A stretch of 5,183 nt of DNA from Desulfobacteraceae bacterium (GTDB lineage Bacteria; Desulfobacterota; Desulfobacteria; Desulfobacterales; Desulfosalsimonadaceae), in the NCBI GenBank assembly GCA_021162325.1, contig JAGGYV010000247.1:1-5183 (forward strand). The letters are read 5' to 3'. The position numbers and the translations under genes were made by a program. The notes below the pieces were generated by a model, which searched no databases, was not told the origin of the DNA, and worked only from the letters and a program-made list of their open reading frames with translations. The first letter of the stretch is position 1. Every line of letters begins with the position of its first letter. This document shows positions 1-5,183 of the stretch, in pieces.

Positions 1-3
1 AGG

Positions 4-190
4 GTGCGAAGGAGAGTATTCGGTCTGACGGAATGACTAAAACTAACGAATAAGGTTAGATTGTGAGAGCGGAGCGAGCCACGATCTTATCCAACTGTTG
101 AGCAGCCCGTCCGGGGGTGTCGTATATCGGGTAACTACTTCTCACAAATACCGTGGAGGCTCTAATAATCAATACATGTACCGGTCAGAA
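4..190 (+). mobile_element. Possible 5' remnant of a bacterial group II intron (structured RNA)
   Basis: The stretch has no long reading frame but several short inverted repeats suited to RNA folding: 15-21 with 31-38 (one bulge), 43-47 with 55-59 (CTAAC/GTTAG), and 60-65 with 80-85 (one G-T pair). A GTGCG at 4-8 matches the conserved 5' end of group II introns (GTGYG). Near 150-190, the run GGAGGCTC, TAATAATC and ATGTACCGGTCAGAAG resembles, from memory, the stretch before the intron-encoded reverse transcriptase in many bacterial group II introns. There an ATG opens with Met-Tyr-Arg-Ser-Glu. Here the frame from 176 reads MYRSEAQEI and stops at 203-205, so the resemblance ends near 190. No domain V or reverse transcriptase follows, so this would be a truncated, inactive copy. 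The GTGCG could be chance, in which case the fragment is internal and extends left of the window. It could also be an unrelated structured RNA. Confidence 0.4.
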
Positions 191-538
191 GCACAGGAAA
201 TCTAGAAAGAGTTTGATGTGAAAAATGTATGTGTTGGCATAGGATTACTGTTTTTTTCTTTTTTCTTCTTCCTGTGCGATGGATCAACAGGGGAAAGTAC
301 AAACTTCTACAAAGGATCATTTGCAGAATAAACATCCCGAGCAAAACAAAAAGGTTAATACGATTAAATCGAAAACCAACAGCATTCACAGCCACAGCTT
401 TTTGAGTTTGTGGTCATTTCAGCTCGCCAAGAACAAGAGGCTGAACCCCCAAATAGGGGATGAAAATCAGCAAAACAACTTTAGCGGGCTAATCCACGGC
501 TGGAAAAACCAAAAAGTACATGAAAAAAAGGCCATTTT
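191..538. other. Stretch without a supported gene
   Basis: I see no convincing gene here. A frame from 279 to 566 is open, but it has no Shine-Dalgarno site. Its ATG follows a pyrimidine tract (251-273, 23 bases of only C and T), and its product is a low-complexity mix of Lys, Asn, Gln, Ser and His with no recognisable domain. Small inverted repeats occur at 447-459 (CCCC, five-base loop, GGGG) and at 531-543 (GCCAT, three-base loop, ATGGC). The second includes the ATG of the doubtful frame at 539. The pyrimidine tract is not preceded by a GC-rich stem, so I do not call it a terminator. The stretch may be decayed coding or mobile DNA left beside the intron fragment. Confidence 0.5.
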
Positions 539-808
539 ATGGCAGAAAATATCTATATCCGGCTAAAACTGGATACTTTTCAACACCTTTTATTTATCGC
601 CATCAAGTGGTGTTGGGACAATGCGGTATTAATATCCGTGGTCGGGGTCGGCTGCTTTACCATATTGTATGATTGCAAGACCTGCCCTCCCCCTTATGTG
701 AACCCGCCCGCCAGCCAATTTATTGAAAACCAAAAAAAAACTAAAGTGGAGATAATTGTAAGCCGATGTAGATATAAGGCGTATCTATTTTGTGGAAAAA
801 GCCGCTAG
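539..808 (+). CDS. Doubtful small hydrophobic protein, 89 residues
   Basis: I do not recognise this protein. It has a polar N-terminus, then a hydrophobic centre at about residues 16-44 (HLLFIAIKW followed by AVLISVVGVGCFTILY) that could be one long or two short membrane segments. A CKTCPPP motif follows at about residues 46-52, then a Lys/Arg-rich tail. The Cys pair and Pro run just after the hydrophobic stretch are distinctive. For coding: some runs of codons look like real use (GCC ATC AAG, GTC GGG GTC GGC). Against: the start has only a weak AAAGG at about 527-531 and lies within a small hairpin, and the stretch to its left is non-coding. It ends 48 bases before the first GTPase gene on the same strand, so it could be an extra small membrane protein of the same locus, or the tail of a decayed gene. 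Confidence 0.3.
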   Translation: MAENIYIRLKLDTFQHLLFIAIKWCWDNAVLISVVGVGCFTILYDCKTCPPPYVNPPASQFIENQKKTKVEIIVSRCRYKAYLFCGKSR

Positions 809-831
809 AATCATTTTTTTTCACTTAAAAG

Positions 832-848
832 CGATAATTATCGGAGAG
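832..848 (+). promoter_or_regulatory. 12-base palindrome abutting the ribosome binding site of the first GTPase
   Basis: CGATAATTATCG at 832-843 is a perfect palindrome. Its last base is the first base of GGAGAG (843-848), the Shine-Dalgarno site eight bases before the ATG at 857. A symmetric site placed here could be an operator for a dimeric repressor. GATAAT within it (833-838) also resembles a -10 box, though no good -35 box lies 16-18 bases upstream. Being AT-rich and lacking a loop, it is unlikely to act as an RNA hairpin. Chance occurrence in AT-rich DNA is possible. The Shine-Dalgarno itself is well supported. Confidence 0.35.
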
Positions 849-856
849 TATTAGTT

Positions 857-2596
857 ATGTCCCATTTCCTTGCTAAAAAAGAACTGATCTCGAATCACTT
901 TAAATTTCGTACTTTGCTTCGTTGTGAAGACAATTTAAAACACAGTCCAGAAGTAAGTAATTATTTTTCCAGGTATTTTGAAAAATCTAAAAGAATTGCC
1001 GGTGAGCCGCTTAACTTAGCGGTTATGGGAGAGTTCAGTGTCGGGAAATCATCACTTATAAATCGTTTACTGGGAGTTGATTTTTTACCGGTTGGCATAA
1101 CACCTATTACCTCAGTTGTTACAACGATGAAATATGGGGAAAATGAAAAGAATAAAGTGAAGATACGCTATTATGCTGACAATGGTGAGGAAGAAACTTT
1201 TGGTTATGAGTCATATTCGATTTTAGCTGATTATCAAAAAGCAAGTGAAATAGACAATGAAGTGTATTGGCGGAAAGCAAAAAGCATCAAGGAAATCGTG
1301 GTCTACCTGGACAATGATAACCTGAAGAAATTTAATATTATTGACACCCCGGGTTTTAACCACAGCGAAAAATGTGACACAATTACCAGGGAGCTGTTCG
1401 ACCAGCTGAATTTTGTTGTCTGGATGTTTGACGCCGCTCAAGTAGGCAAGTTGACCGAGAGTGTTTTACTCAATGAACTGTTTGCAAAAGTGAAGAATGT
1501 TTACGCGATTATCAATAAGAGCGATATTGTCGATCCGGTAAATCTTGATCAGGTTGTGAGCGAATGGAATGAAAAAATTTCCGGGGCATATCAGGGGAAA
1601 TTCATCAATAAAGAAATACCCTGTATTTCCTTGAAAAACTTCAGGGGCGAATTTGCCCACCGCTATCAACGTTTTAATGATGATTTTAATGTTTCCATCA
1701 TTAGTGAGGATTACTCTATTTCAAGTCAGGAGATTGAATCTCTCTATGATGAAATGCATCTGCATTTGGTGCAGATGCAGCCTGAGCTTGAAGCTCTGCA
1801 GGCTGATCTGGATGCATTATTTACAGATTTTATCAACTACAGCAGGTCCGCAGATTTCAAAAAGTATGTAGACGAATTATCAGAGGAAATATTTACCATA
1901 GTTGTGAAATTAATCCGGGATGTGGTTGTCGAAATTACCGCCTCAGACATACATGAAAAATTACCGTCACAGAATCCGACGATCAAATTCTATTGTCTCT
2001 ATAGAACATTTGAAAAAATTGAACAGTTAAAAGAAACAGTCGGGAAAGTTTATAAAGATTATTGGGAATTTTATGAAAAAAAATTTGAGCAATTTGAAAA
2101 ATCAGTGGATGAATTTGTGGCAAAATTTACCAGTTTATATCCTGATGATTTGAAAAAGGGAATGAAAGAGGATATTGCTTATTGTAAATCAGTTATTATT
2201 GGATTTAAGGCCAAGAAACATATACTGGCAACAACCGGCTATATGTTCGGGTTGTTGTCAGATAATTTTATTTATGAAAAATTTGTCAGAGAAAGTAGCA
2301 GGAAAATGGATGATGTTATAACCAAGAAGGCTAAAACATTATGGGGAACTTTTTCTGAAGTTGAGAAAAATAATAAAGTAACTGTTAAGACAGATATGAG
2401 CGATAAAAATGCATTATTAAATGTTGCCGGTGAACTGAACAGGGAAATTATTGTCCGGCTTTTTAAACTTGATCTCGAAACTGCAGAGATTGAAAATACT
2501 TTGCGTGAATTAAAAGATAAAATTAATTTTTCCACAAAAAATATAAGCACGCAGCTGCTTGATATCAGCGAGGAAATGAGGGTGGCAAAATGTTGA
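857..2596 (+). CDS. Dynamin-like GTPase, first of the pair (579 residues)
   Basis: This is a bacterial dynamin-family GTPase, expected to bind and hydrolyse GTP and to use assembly-driven movement of a helical stalk to tether, fuse or remodel membranes. The GTPase domain sits at about residues 50-270. The P-loop is GEFSVGKSS (58-66), switch I is the LPVGITPITS region (77-86, Thr82/Thr85), G3 is DTPG (163-166), and G4 is NKSD (220-223). The G5-like stretch is CISLKN, starting at residue 256. The rest (about 290-579) is long, charged and helical, as in the neck and trunk of bacterial dynamins. I see no clear hydrophobic paddle or transmembrane segment; the nearest is a mild stretch around ILATTGYMFGLL at about 456-467. 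GGAGAG eight bases upstream supports the start, and no in-frame start lies just before it. It is the first gene of the cluster, and its stop overlaps the next start. It may need the membrane-inserting partner GTPase downstream. The family call is firm; the biological role is inference. Confidence 0.93.
   Translation: MSHFLAKKELISNHFKFRTLLRCEDNLKHSPEVSNYFSRYFEKSKRIAGEPLNLAVMGEFSVGKSSLINRLLGVDFLPVGITPITSVVTTMKYGENEKNKVKIRYYADNGEEETFGYESYSILADYQKASEIDNEVYWRKAKSIKEIVVYLDNDNLKKFNIIDTPGFNHSEKCDTITRELFDQLNFVVWMFDAAQVGKLTESVLLNELFAKVKNVYAIINKSDIVDPVNLDQVVSEWNEKISGAYQGKFINKEIPCISLKNFRGEFAHRYQRFNDDFNVSIISEDYSISSQEIESLYDEMHLHLVQMQPELEALQADLDALFTDFINYSRSADFKKYVDELSEEIFTIVVKLIRDVVVEITASDIHEKLPSQNPTIKFYCLYRTFEKIEQLKETVGKVYKDYWEFYEKKFEQFEKSVDEFVAKFTSLYPDDLKKGMKEDIAYCKSVIIGFKAKKHILATTGYMFGLLSDNFIYEKFVRESSRKMDDVITKKAKTLWGTFSEVEKNNKVTVKTDMSDKNALLNVAGELNREIIVRLFKLDLETAEIENTLRELKDKINFSTKNISTQLLDISEEMRVAKC
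2578..2596 (+). promoter_or_regulatory. Ribosome binding site and coupled stop/start overlap
   Basis: GAGGG at 2578-2582 lies inside the end of the first GTPase gene, seven bases before the ATG at 2590. The TGA of the GTPase is at 2594-2596, so the two genes overlap by seven bases. This arrangement favours translational coupling, with ribosomes finishing the GTPase re-initiating on the small gene, and suggests that the two products are made in linked amounts. Confidence 0.7.
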
Positions 2597-2940
2597 TATT
2601 GGATGATGTCGGGAAAAAATCTTTTTTGAAGCTCCTTTATACTACGATGATTCAGGATAAAATATTGTCTAATGAGGAAGAAAATACTCTGGAATTGATT
2701 GCCAGGGAAATTTTTCAACTTGATGATTATGAAGAAACAAATTTGAAAACGCCTGAAAAAACCGCCAGGGAAATTAATAAAATAAAAAGTGATACGGCTA
2801 TTATCAACCTGGTTGAAATCTTACTGTATATTGCCGAGAAAAGTGAAAAGAAACAAGTGATGGCATTTTTACGGAGTGCTTTTGAAAATGCAGCAATATC
2901 TGCTGATGTTAAAAGTAAAATAATGGAAATGATGGGTTAG
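2590..2940 (+). CDS. Small all-helical protein, TerB-like (116 residues)
   Basis: The protein is short, soluble and predicted helical. Residues 12-44 read as two helices joined by an acidic loop (FLKLLYTTMIQDKILSNEEE, then LELIAREIFQL). This matches the pattern of TerB-fold proteins, where a hydrophobic helix ends in Asp-Gly/Lys-x-[IL]-[ST]-x-x-Glu-Glu before the next helix; the acidic residues are Asp23 and Glu29-31. A second helical repeat follows (INLVEILLYIAEKSEKKQVMAFLRSAF, about 71-98). TerB domains occur in tellurite and stress-response systems and as add-ons in membrane-associated and defence proteins, where they are thought to sense metals or mediate contacts. I see no catalytic motif. 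Overlap with the upstream GTPase implies a partner or regulator of it. The gene call is strong. The TerB assignment rests on pattern only and could be wrong; a generic helical adaptor is the alternative. Confidence 0.85.
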   Translation: MLILDDVGKKSFLKLLYTTMIQDKILSNEEENTLELIAREIFQLDDYEETNLKTPEKTAREINKIKSDTAIINLVEILLYIAEKSEKKQVMAFLRSAFENAAISADVKSKIMEMMG

Positions 2941-2952
2941 GGAGGGATTATT

Positions 2953-3261
2953 ATGAACAGTAAAAAGAAGCTGGTGATTATAGTTTCGTGTCTTATCGTG
3001 TTTATGGGTTTATTGATAGTTATGAATAAATCATCTGATCAACAGCAAAAATTGTCGAGACAGCAAAAATTGATGCGACAGAAATATTATGATCTTGATA
3101 AAAAATTTAGACGTGCACAACATCTCTTTAATGACAATGACACAGAAATAAAAGATGTATTGAATAAAGCTGAAAAATTATTACCGCAGTGTAAAGATAA
3201 AGAGCTAGAGACAAAAATAGAGAAACTGATCAGAAAATGTGAAAGTGATTTGTATTGGTGA
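2953..3261 (+). CDS. Single-pass membrane-anchored small protein with helical tail (102 residues)
   Basis: I do not recognise a family. After MNSKKK comes a hydrophobic segment (residues 7-24), then a strongly charged, Gln/Lys-rich helical tail of about 75 residues likely to form a coiled coil or helical hairpin. The N-terminal lysines suggest the N-terminus stays in the cytoplasm and the tail faces outward (the periplasm or cell exterior), but a reversed orientation cannot be excluded. IVSC at 10-13 fits a lipobox on paper. However, the hydrophobic stretch continues well past the Cys and the part before it is very short, so an uncleaved anchor is more likely. Residues 31-42 are a doubled hexapeptide, QQKLSR QQKLMR. 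Cys55-free in its middle, the tail has Cys at LLPQCKD and RKCESD near its end, which could form a disulfide. GGAGGG at 2941-2946, six bases before the ATG, is a strong ribosome binding site. It begins 12 bases after the TerB-like gene, so it is clearly in the same operon, and it may recruit the GTPases to the membrane. Confidence 0.85.
   Translation: MNSKKKLVIIVSCLIVFMGLLIVMNKSSDQQQKLSRQQKLMRQKYYDLDKKFRRAQHLFNDNDTEIKDVLNKAEKLLPQCKDKELETKIEKLIRKCESDLYW
3043..3078 (+). repeat. Tandem 18-base duplication within the anchor protein gene
   Basis: Two adjacent 18-base units (3043-3060 and 3061-3078) share their first 12 bases exactly (CAGCAAAAATTG) and differ mainly in the last six. They are in frame and encode QQKLSR and QQKLMR just after the membrane segment. 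This looks like a recent slippage or duplication that lengthens the juxtamembrane helix by six residues. It is visible directly; any functional meaning is inference. Confidence 0.8.
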
Positions 3262-3310
3262 TAATTTTATACCTTTGAAAATATCAACATTCCTGATTAA
3301 GGAGTTTTAA
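3262..3310 (+). promoter_or_regulatory. Short gap with the ribosome binding site of the second GTPase
   Basis: The 49 bases between the anchor-protein gene and the second GTPase hold AAGGAG at 3299-3304, six bases before the ATG at 3311, which fixes that start. No terminator hairpin is visible, so read-through from the upstream genes is expected. The gap is the longest in the cluster and AT-rich, so a weak internal promoter is possible, but I see no clear -35/-10 pair. Confidence 0.7.
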
Positions 3311-5183
3311 ATGAAATGTGAGATTGATCTCTCCGCGGCTGAAAAAGCTATTTCCTGTCTGCAGAAATATGATGAAGACAAAGCTTTGCAGCAGCTTGAA
3401 ATTTATCGTTTTATCGAAGAACTGGAAGAGGCTAAATCGATTTATCATAATTATAAGTTCAAAATAGTACTGCTGGGTGAATTTTCAGCGGGAAAGTCAT
3501 CAATCATAAATGCCATTATTGGTGATGAGATTCTACCGATCAGCTATACACCGACGACAAATCTGATTAATGAGGTTTATTTTGGTGCTGAGAACTATGT
3601 TGAACTCAAGGACCAACCGTCAACCAGAGTACCTCTTTCCCAGGCGGTCATTGCCGAGCTGTCATCAAAATATGATAATGACCGGTTGTGTACCGTAGTT
3701 TCCCGGCAGGATCATTCACTCGATAACTTTGTGTTGTTTGATACCCCCGGGACCAACGATCCCTCAAGCCTTTCCGAAAAGATTATTTTTGACTTGGTAG
3801 GGGAAGTTGATATCGTTCTTTTTGTCCTGAATGCAAACCAGGCCTTCAGACAGAGTGAGGTTGAGTTGCTGGCCGATATTGTCAGGAAAAAAGATATTGG
3901 CAAATTCTTTTTTGTCTTGAACCATGCGGACAACCTGGACAATCCTTATCAGGTAAAAAAGAGTTTCGTTGAAAATCTGGCAAAGCTGACCGGCCAAAAT
4001 ACAGCTGAACTGAAGAATTCTGTTTTCATGCTGTCGGCAAAAAATGCTCTTGCCGGGAAAACGGCAAGCGACAGTGGCATGGTAAAGGCAAGCGGAATTA
4101 GCAGCCTGGAGAAAAGTATCGTCAACTATATAAACAGGAACAGAAAAGAGCTCCTGGCGGAAGCGATTCAAAGGGACGTGGCCAGGCAGTTGGCGCTTCT
4201 TTATAATTTATGTGAAGCATTTCTGGATAAATTGGATGGTACATATCTACAGTATCAACAGCAGATTGAGGCAGTTGAAAAAGAAATTAATGCCTTTAGT
4301 GCCGATATCGAAGCTGAAAAAGGGGCTTTGAGAGAAAATATTATGGTGCTGGAAAATGATTTCAAAAAGGATATAGAGCTGGCAATCAACAATGTGAAGC
4401 AAATTGTCGGTGATGAAATAGATACTATCCCCGATGATAAACTTTTTAATTCCAGGTATGTTGAATTGAGAACCAAAAAGCTGCTGGAAGATTTGATTGG
4501 TGAAGCGGCTGGAAGATATGTCGAGGCCCTGGGGGAGTTGTTTACTTCTTTTGATCAGGAGGTTTTGGCGAAGTTTAAACCGCACCAGTTGCAGATCCAA
4601 ACCTTGCAGAAATCTCAGAAAAGCAAGCATGTGCTCAATTCTCTGGCAGCGGTCGGTGCGGTGAGTGCCGGAACAACAATATTGCCCTATGCCGGAGCCG
4701 TGTTGGCCGGAGGCAGCCTGGTGGGGGGGCTTGGTGCAATTTCTCCGACATTGCTAGCAATTCCTGTTTTCGGCCCATTTTTGGCGGCTGCTGCCGGCGC
4801 CGGTGCCGCCGCCCTGCCCGTCGTTGGTGCCTTTGTTGCCGGTGCTGTTGCAGTGGTGGGGAAGGCTGCCCTCTGGGGATTGAAAGCTGCAAAAAATTGT
4901 GCCGGGACAATTGAGAAAAAAGCCCAGAGAATGAATTATAAACGGGAGGTTCTCAAAGCTCTCGATGTTGTAAAAAGAGAGATGCTGGCAGGGCAGAATA
5001 TATCCCTGGAGCTGGATAAATTTATTTTGCAATATATCGAAGAGAAATTCCCGGAAAAAACCATCCTGGAACGAAAAATGAAAGTAATAAATGAAAAATA
5101 TCAGAATGTCACTGAAAAGGATCAAGGAACAATAGAGCTTGTAAACCAGCTGATGGAAGATATTTCATTGATCTGTATCCACT
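3311..5183 (+). CDS. Dynamin-like GTPase, second of the pair, with hydrophobic paddle (3' end cut by window)
   Basis: The frame stays open for 624 codons and runs off the window, so the C-terminus is missing. The GTPase domain (about 45-275) has P-loop GEFSAGKSS (56-64), switch I TPTT (80-83), DTPG (144-147), a G4 position reading NHAD (204-207) where NKxD is usual, and G5 SAK (242-244). A helical stretch follows, with a likely coiled coil at about 311-372. Residues 445-522 are a Gly/Ala/Val-rich hydrophobic block with internal Pro (AISPTLLAIPVFGP), long enough for two or more membrane passes. It matches in place and character the paddle with which bacterial dynamins insert into lipid. Further charged helices after it would return to the trunk, as in the cyanobacterial dynamin fold. 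Its GTPase motifs differ clearly from the first GTPase, so this is an old pair rather than a recent duplicate. It is probably the membrane-embedded member. The Lys-to-His change in G4 may alter guanine binding. Family call firm, pathway unknown. Confidence 0.93.
   Translation, partial: MKCEIDLSAAEKAISCLQKYDEDKALQQLEIYRFIEELEEAKSIYHNYKFKIVLLGEFSAGKSSIINAIIGDEILPISYTPTTNLINEVYFGAENYVELKDQPSTRVPLSQAVIAELSSKYDNDRLCTVVSRQDHSLDNFVLFDTPGTNDPSSLSEKIIFDLVGEVDIVLFVLNANQAFRQSEVELLADIVRKKDIGKFFFVLNHADNLDNPYQVKKSFVENLAKLTGQNTAELKNSVFMLSAKNALAGKTASDSGMVKASGISSLEKSIVNYINRNRKELLAEAIQRDVARQLALLYNLCEAFLDKLDGTYLQYQQQIEAVEKEINAFSADIEAEKGALRENIMVLENDFKKDIELAINNVKQIVGDEIDTIPDDKLFNSRYVELRTKKLLEDLIGEAAGRYVEALGELFTSFDQEVLAKFKPHQLQIQTLQKSQKSKHVLNSLAAVGAVSAGTTILPYAGAVLAGGSLVGGLGAISPTLLAIPVFGPFLAAAAGAGAAALPVVGAFVAGAVAVVGKAALWGLKAAKNCAGTIEKKAQRMNYKREVLKALDVVKREMLAGQNISLELDKFILQYIEEKFPEKTILERKMKVINEKYQNVTEKDQGTIELVNQLMEDISLICIH

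Noticed and set aside
208..217. AGAGTTTGAT, identical to the start of the conserved 5' segment of 16S rRNA
   Set aside because: The match ends after ten bases and nothing resembling 16S rRNA follows, so it is chance.
279..566. Open frame of 95 residues on the plus strand
   Set aside because: No ribosome binding site (a pyrimidine tract precedes the ATG), low-complexity polar composition, no recognisable domain, and it overlaps the next frame by 28 bases.
811..820. T-run as a terminator ahead of the GTPase operon
   Set aside because: No GC-rich stem directly precedes the T-run, so a rho-independent terminator is not supported.
2272..2718. Minus-strand frame of 148 residues, Ser/Leu/Phe-rich
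   Set aside because: It lies opposite the end of the first GTPase gene and the start of the TerB-like gene, both well supported. The hydrophobic look comes from antisense of Lys/Glu-rich helical codons.
2962..2991. Lipoprotein signal (IVSC) in the small anchor protein
   Set aside because: Only about five hydrophobic residues precede the Cys and the hydrophobic stretch continues for eleven residues after it, which fits an uncleaved anchor better.
4635..4910. Minus-strand frame of 91 residues rich in Arg, Pro, Gln and His
   Set aside because: It is the antisense of the Gly/Ala-rich paddle of the second GTPase; that composition leaves the opposite strand open. It has no independent support.
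857..5183. The two GTPases as a recent tandem duplication
   Set aside because: They share only the GTPase motifs. Linker lengths, the G4 motif and the hydrophobic paddle differ, so the pair is ancient or independently assembled.

Overview
The window is bacterial. It has compact, same-strand genes with Shine-Dalgarno sites, one gene pair with a translationally coupled overlap, and protein families found in bacteria. The coding part is AT-leaning, but codon use is mixed. I cannot name the species. No housekeeping or marker gene is present, so any taxonomic guess would be weak.

Layout. Positions 1 to about 190 look like structured RNA and resemble the 5' part of a bacterial group II intron that has lost the rest of its body. 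Positions 191 to 538 hold no gene I can support and include a pure pyrimidine tract. Positions 539 to 808 hold a doubtful 89-residue reading frame with a hydrophobic centre. A perfect 12-base palindrome (832-843) then abuts the Shine-Dalgarno site of a four-gene plus-strand cluster that fills the rest of the window.

The cluster is: (1) a 579-residue dynamin-like GTPase (857-2596); (2) a 116-residue all-helical, TerB-like small protein whose start overlaps the stop of gene 1 (2590-2940); (3) a 102-residue protein with one N-terminal membrane anchor and a charged helical tail (2953-3261); (4) a second, divergent dynamin-like GTPase (from 3311, cut by the window end after 624 codons). The second GTPase carries an approximately 80-residue Gly/Ala-rich hydrophobic segment of the kind that forms the membrane-inserting paddle of bacterial dynamins. 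The first GTPase has no such segment.

How they may work together (inference): two unequal bacterial dynamins encoded together recall the Campylobacter DLP1/DLP2 pair, which forms a hetero-oligomer, and the LeoA/LeoB/LeoC proteins, whose relatives make up the Eleos anti-phage system. The unusual part is the pair of small proteins between the two GTPases, one TerB-like and cytosolic, one membrane-anchored. They could couple the GTPases to a stress or phage signal and to the inner membrane. This is the best candidate in the window for an undescribed membrane-remodelling or defence system.
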